A DNA stretch of 7,597 nucleotides from Rhizorhabdus sp. (lineage in GTDB: Bacteria > Pseudomonadota > Alphaproteobacteria > Sphingomonadales > Sphingomonadaceae), in assembly GCA_004297635.1 (NCBI GenBank), contig SCUQ01000303.1, forward strand, positions 1-7,597. The letters run 5' to 3'. The position numbers were made by a program, and so were the translations under genes. Every line of letters begins with the position of its first letter. Position 1 is the first letter of the stretch. Under the pieces are notes generated by a model. It did no database searches. It saw only the letters and a list, made by a program, of their open reading frames with translations, and was not told the DNA's origin. Shown here piece after piece: positions 6,675 to 7,597 of this stretch.

Positions 6675-7499
6675 ATGACAGATATGGCAGTACAGGATCG
6701 GGACAGCTGGCAGGTGCCCGAACATCGCGTCGATGCGTTCGGCCCGAAAGCGCATCGCCATGCGCTCGTCATCCCGATCATCAACGAAGGCGAACGCTTC
6801 CGGAACCAGCTCCGCCGGATCGCCGCAGGAGATTATCCGGTCGACATCGTGATCGCCGACGGCGGCTCGACCGACGGATCGCTCGATCCCACCTTCCTGC
6901 GCGACCACAAGGTCCGCACGCTGCTGACGAAGACCGGCCCCGGCAAGCTGAGCGCCCAGCTGCGCATGGCCTATGCATGGTGCCTGCGGGAGGACTATGC
7001 CGGCATCGTCACCGTCGACGGCAACGGCAAGGATGGCGTGGAGGCGATCACGGCCTTCTGCGACCGGCTCGATCAGGGCTATGATTATGTGCAGGGCTCC
7101 CGCTATCGCCGCGGCGGCGGCGCGATCAACACGCCGCTGTCGCGCACGATCGGCAACCGGCTGATCCATGCGCCGCTGATGAGCCTGGCCGGCCGCCACC
7201 TGTTCACCGACACGACCAATGGCTTCCGCGCCTATTCCGCCGCCTATCTGCGCGATCCCCGCGTCCAGCCCTTCCGCGACATCTTCAGCCGCTATGAACT
7301 GCTGTTCTACCTGACGGCGCGGGCGGGGCAGATCGGCGCCAAGGTGATGGAAATCCCCGTGGTCCGCGCCTATCCGCGCGGCGAGCCGGTTCCTACCAAG
7401 ATCGGCGGCCGGGCGGCGCAGTTGGCCGTCCTGCGCCAGACCGTCGAGGCTGCCCTTGGCGCTTTCAACCCGCCCGCGGGGCAGGACGCCGCCCCATGA
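6675..7499 (+). CDS. GT2 family glycosyltransferase, soluble, DPMS-like
   Basis: 274-residue cytoplasmic GT-A fold enzyme. The first strand and loop read VIPIINEGER (32-41), the nucleotide-binding segment ADGGSTDGS (61-69), and the metal/donor site VDGNGKD (114-120), with DGN where DxD is usual, a variant with an intact first Asp. GSRYRRGG (141-148) and TNGFRAYS (181-188) follow, as in polyprenyl-phosphate glycosyltransferases. It has no C-terminal membrane helices, unlike GtrB or ArnC. It probably moves a sugar from a nucleotide donor to a lipid carrier or acceptor glycan; the donor is unknown. It begins 7 nt after the gtrA-like stop, with only a weak GAG upstream; an alternative ATG at 6684 would remove three residues. 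Its stop overlaps the next start as ATGA (7496-7499). Confidence 0.9.
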   Translation: MTDMAVQDRDSWQVPEHRVDAFGPKAHRHALVIPIINEGERFRNQLRRIAAGDYPVDIVIADGGSTDGSLDPTFLRDHKVRTLLTKTGPGKLSAQLRMAYAWCLREDYAGIVTVDGNGKDGVEAITAFCDRLDQGYDYVQGSRYRRGGGAINTPLSRTIGNRLIHAPLMSLAGRHLFTDTTNGFRAYSAAYLRDPRVQPFRDIFSRYELLFYLTARAGQIGAKVMEIPVVRAYPRGEPVPTKIGGRAAQLAVLRQTVEAALGAFNPPAGQDAAP

Positions 7500-7597
7500 C
7501 CCCGGCCGGGGACCGCTGGCGCCAACCCGTCATCGCGGCCTATGCCCTCGCGATCCTGCTGATCTTCATCGCGCGGTTCAACGGTATCAACGACGTC
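7496..7597 (+). CDS. Start of a membrane protein, probably polytopic, cut by window end
   Basis: 34 codons are visible from ATG 7496, which overlaps the GT2 stop by ATGA; AGGA lies 9 nt upstream. After a short polar, basic N-terminus (GDRWRQP) there is a membrane helix from about residue 12 to 26, then RFNGINDV. In GT2-GtrA clusters this position often holds a polytopic GT-C glycosyltransferase that uses the lipid-linked sugar in the periplasm. That identity is a guess from context; the visible part only shows a membrane-inserted N-terminus. Confidence 0.65.
   Translation, partial: MTPAGDRWRQPVIAAYALAILLIFIARFNGINDV

Overview
The window is a 7.6 kb piece of GC-rich, densely coding bacterial DNA. 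Its base composition, codon use (heavy use of GATCG/CGATC strings) and protein style suggest an alphaproteobacterium, most likely a sphingomonad. This is inferred from sequence style; there is no rRNA or other marker gene. No tRNA, rRNA, CRISPR array or insertion sequence is visible. The content reads as a cell-surface glycan assembly and modification locus.

Layout. Two operons diverge from a short, comparatively AT-rich intergenic region (about 2140-2274). The leftward (minus) operon has an SGNH/GDSL-like membrane-anchored protein (2139-1000) and, overlapping it by 4 nt, an MBOAT O-acyltransferase of the AlgI type (1003 to the window edge, 3' end missing). This is the pairing seen in alginate (AlgI with AlgJ/AlgX) and teichoic-acid (DltB with DltD) acylation systems: the MBOAT moves an acyl group across the membrane and the SGNH partner places it on the polymer.

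The rightward (plus) operon has seven tightly packed genes: a short NAD(P)-binding sugar epimerase/dehydratase-like protein (2275-3225), a TIM-barrel sugar-phosphate isomerase/epimerase (3222-4076), a GtrB/ArnC-like membrane protein whose glycosyltransferase active-site motifs look degenerate (4073-5110), an FAD-dependent oxidoreductase of the DAO fold (5085 or 5100-6263), a GtrA-family small membrane protein (6260-6667), a soluble GT2 glycosyltransferase with intact motifs (6675-7499), and the start of a membrane protein (7496 to the edge). Most junctions are ATGA stop/start overlaps, so the genes are probably translationally coupled.

Working model (inference): the epimerase-like, isomerase-like and FAD proteins make or modify an unusual sugar. 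The soluble GT2 loads it on a polyprenyl carrier, GtrA (possibly with the degenerate GtrB-like protein as a scaffold) helps flip it, and the polytopic protein beginning at 7496 may transfer it. The divergent MBOAT/SGNH pair would acylate the same glycan. The most unusual points are the apparently inactive GtrB-like protein beside an anchorless active GT2, and a 15-bp tandem duplication that doubles the start codon of the FAD gene inside the overlap with its upstream neighbour.
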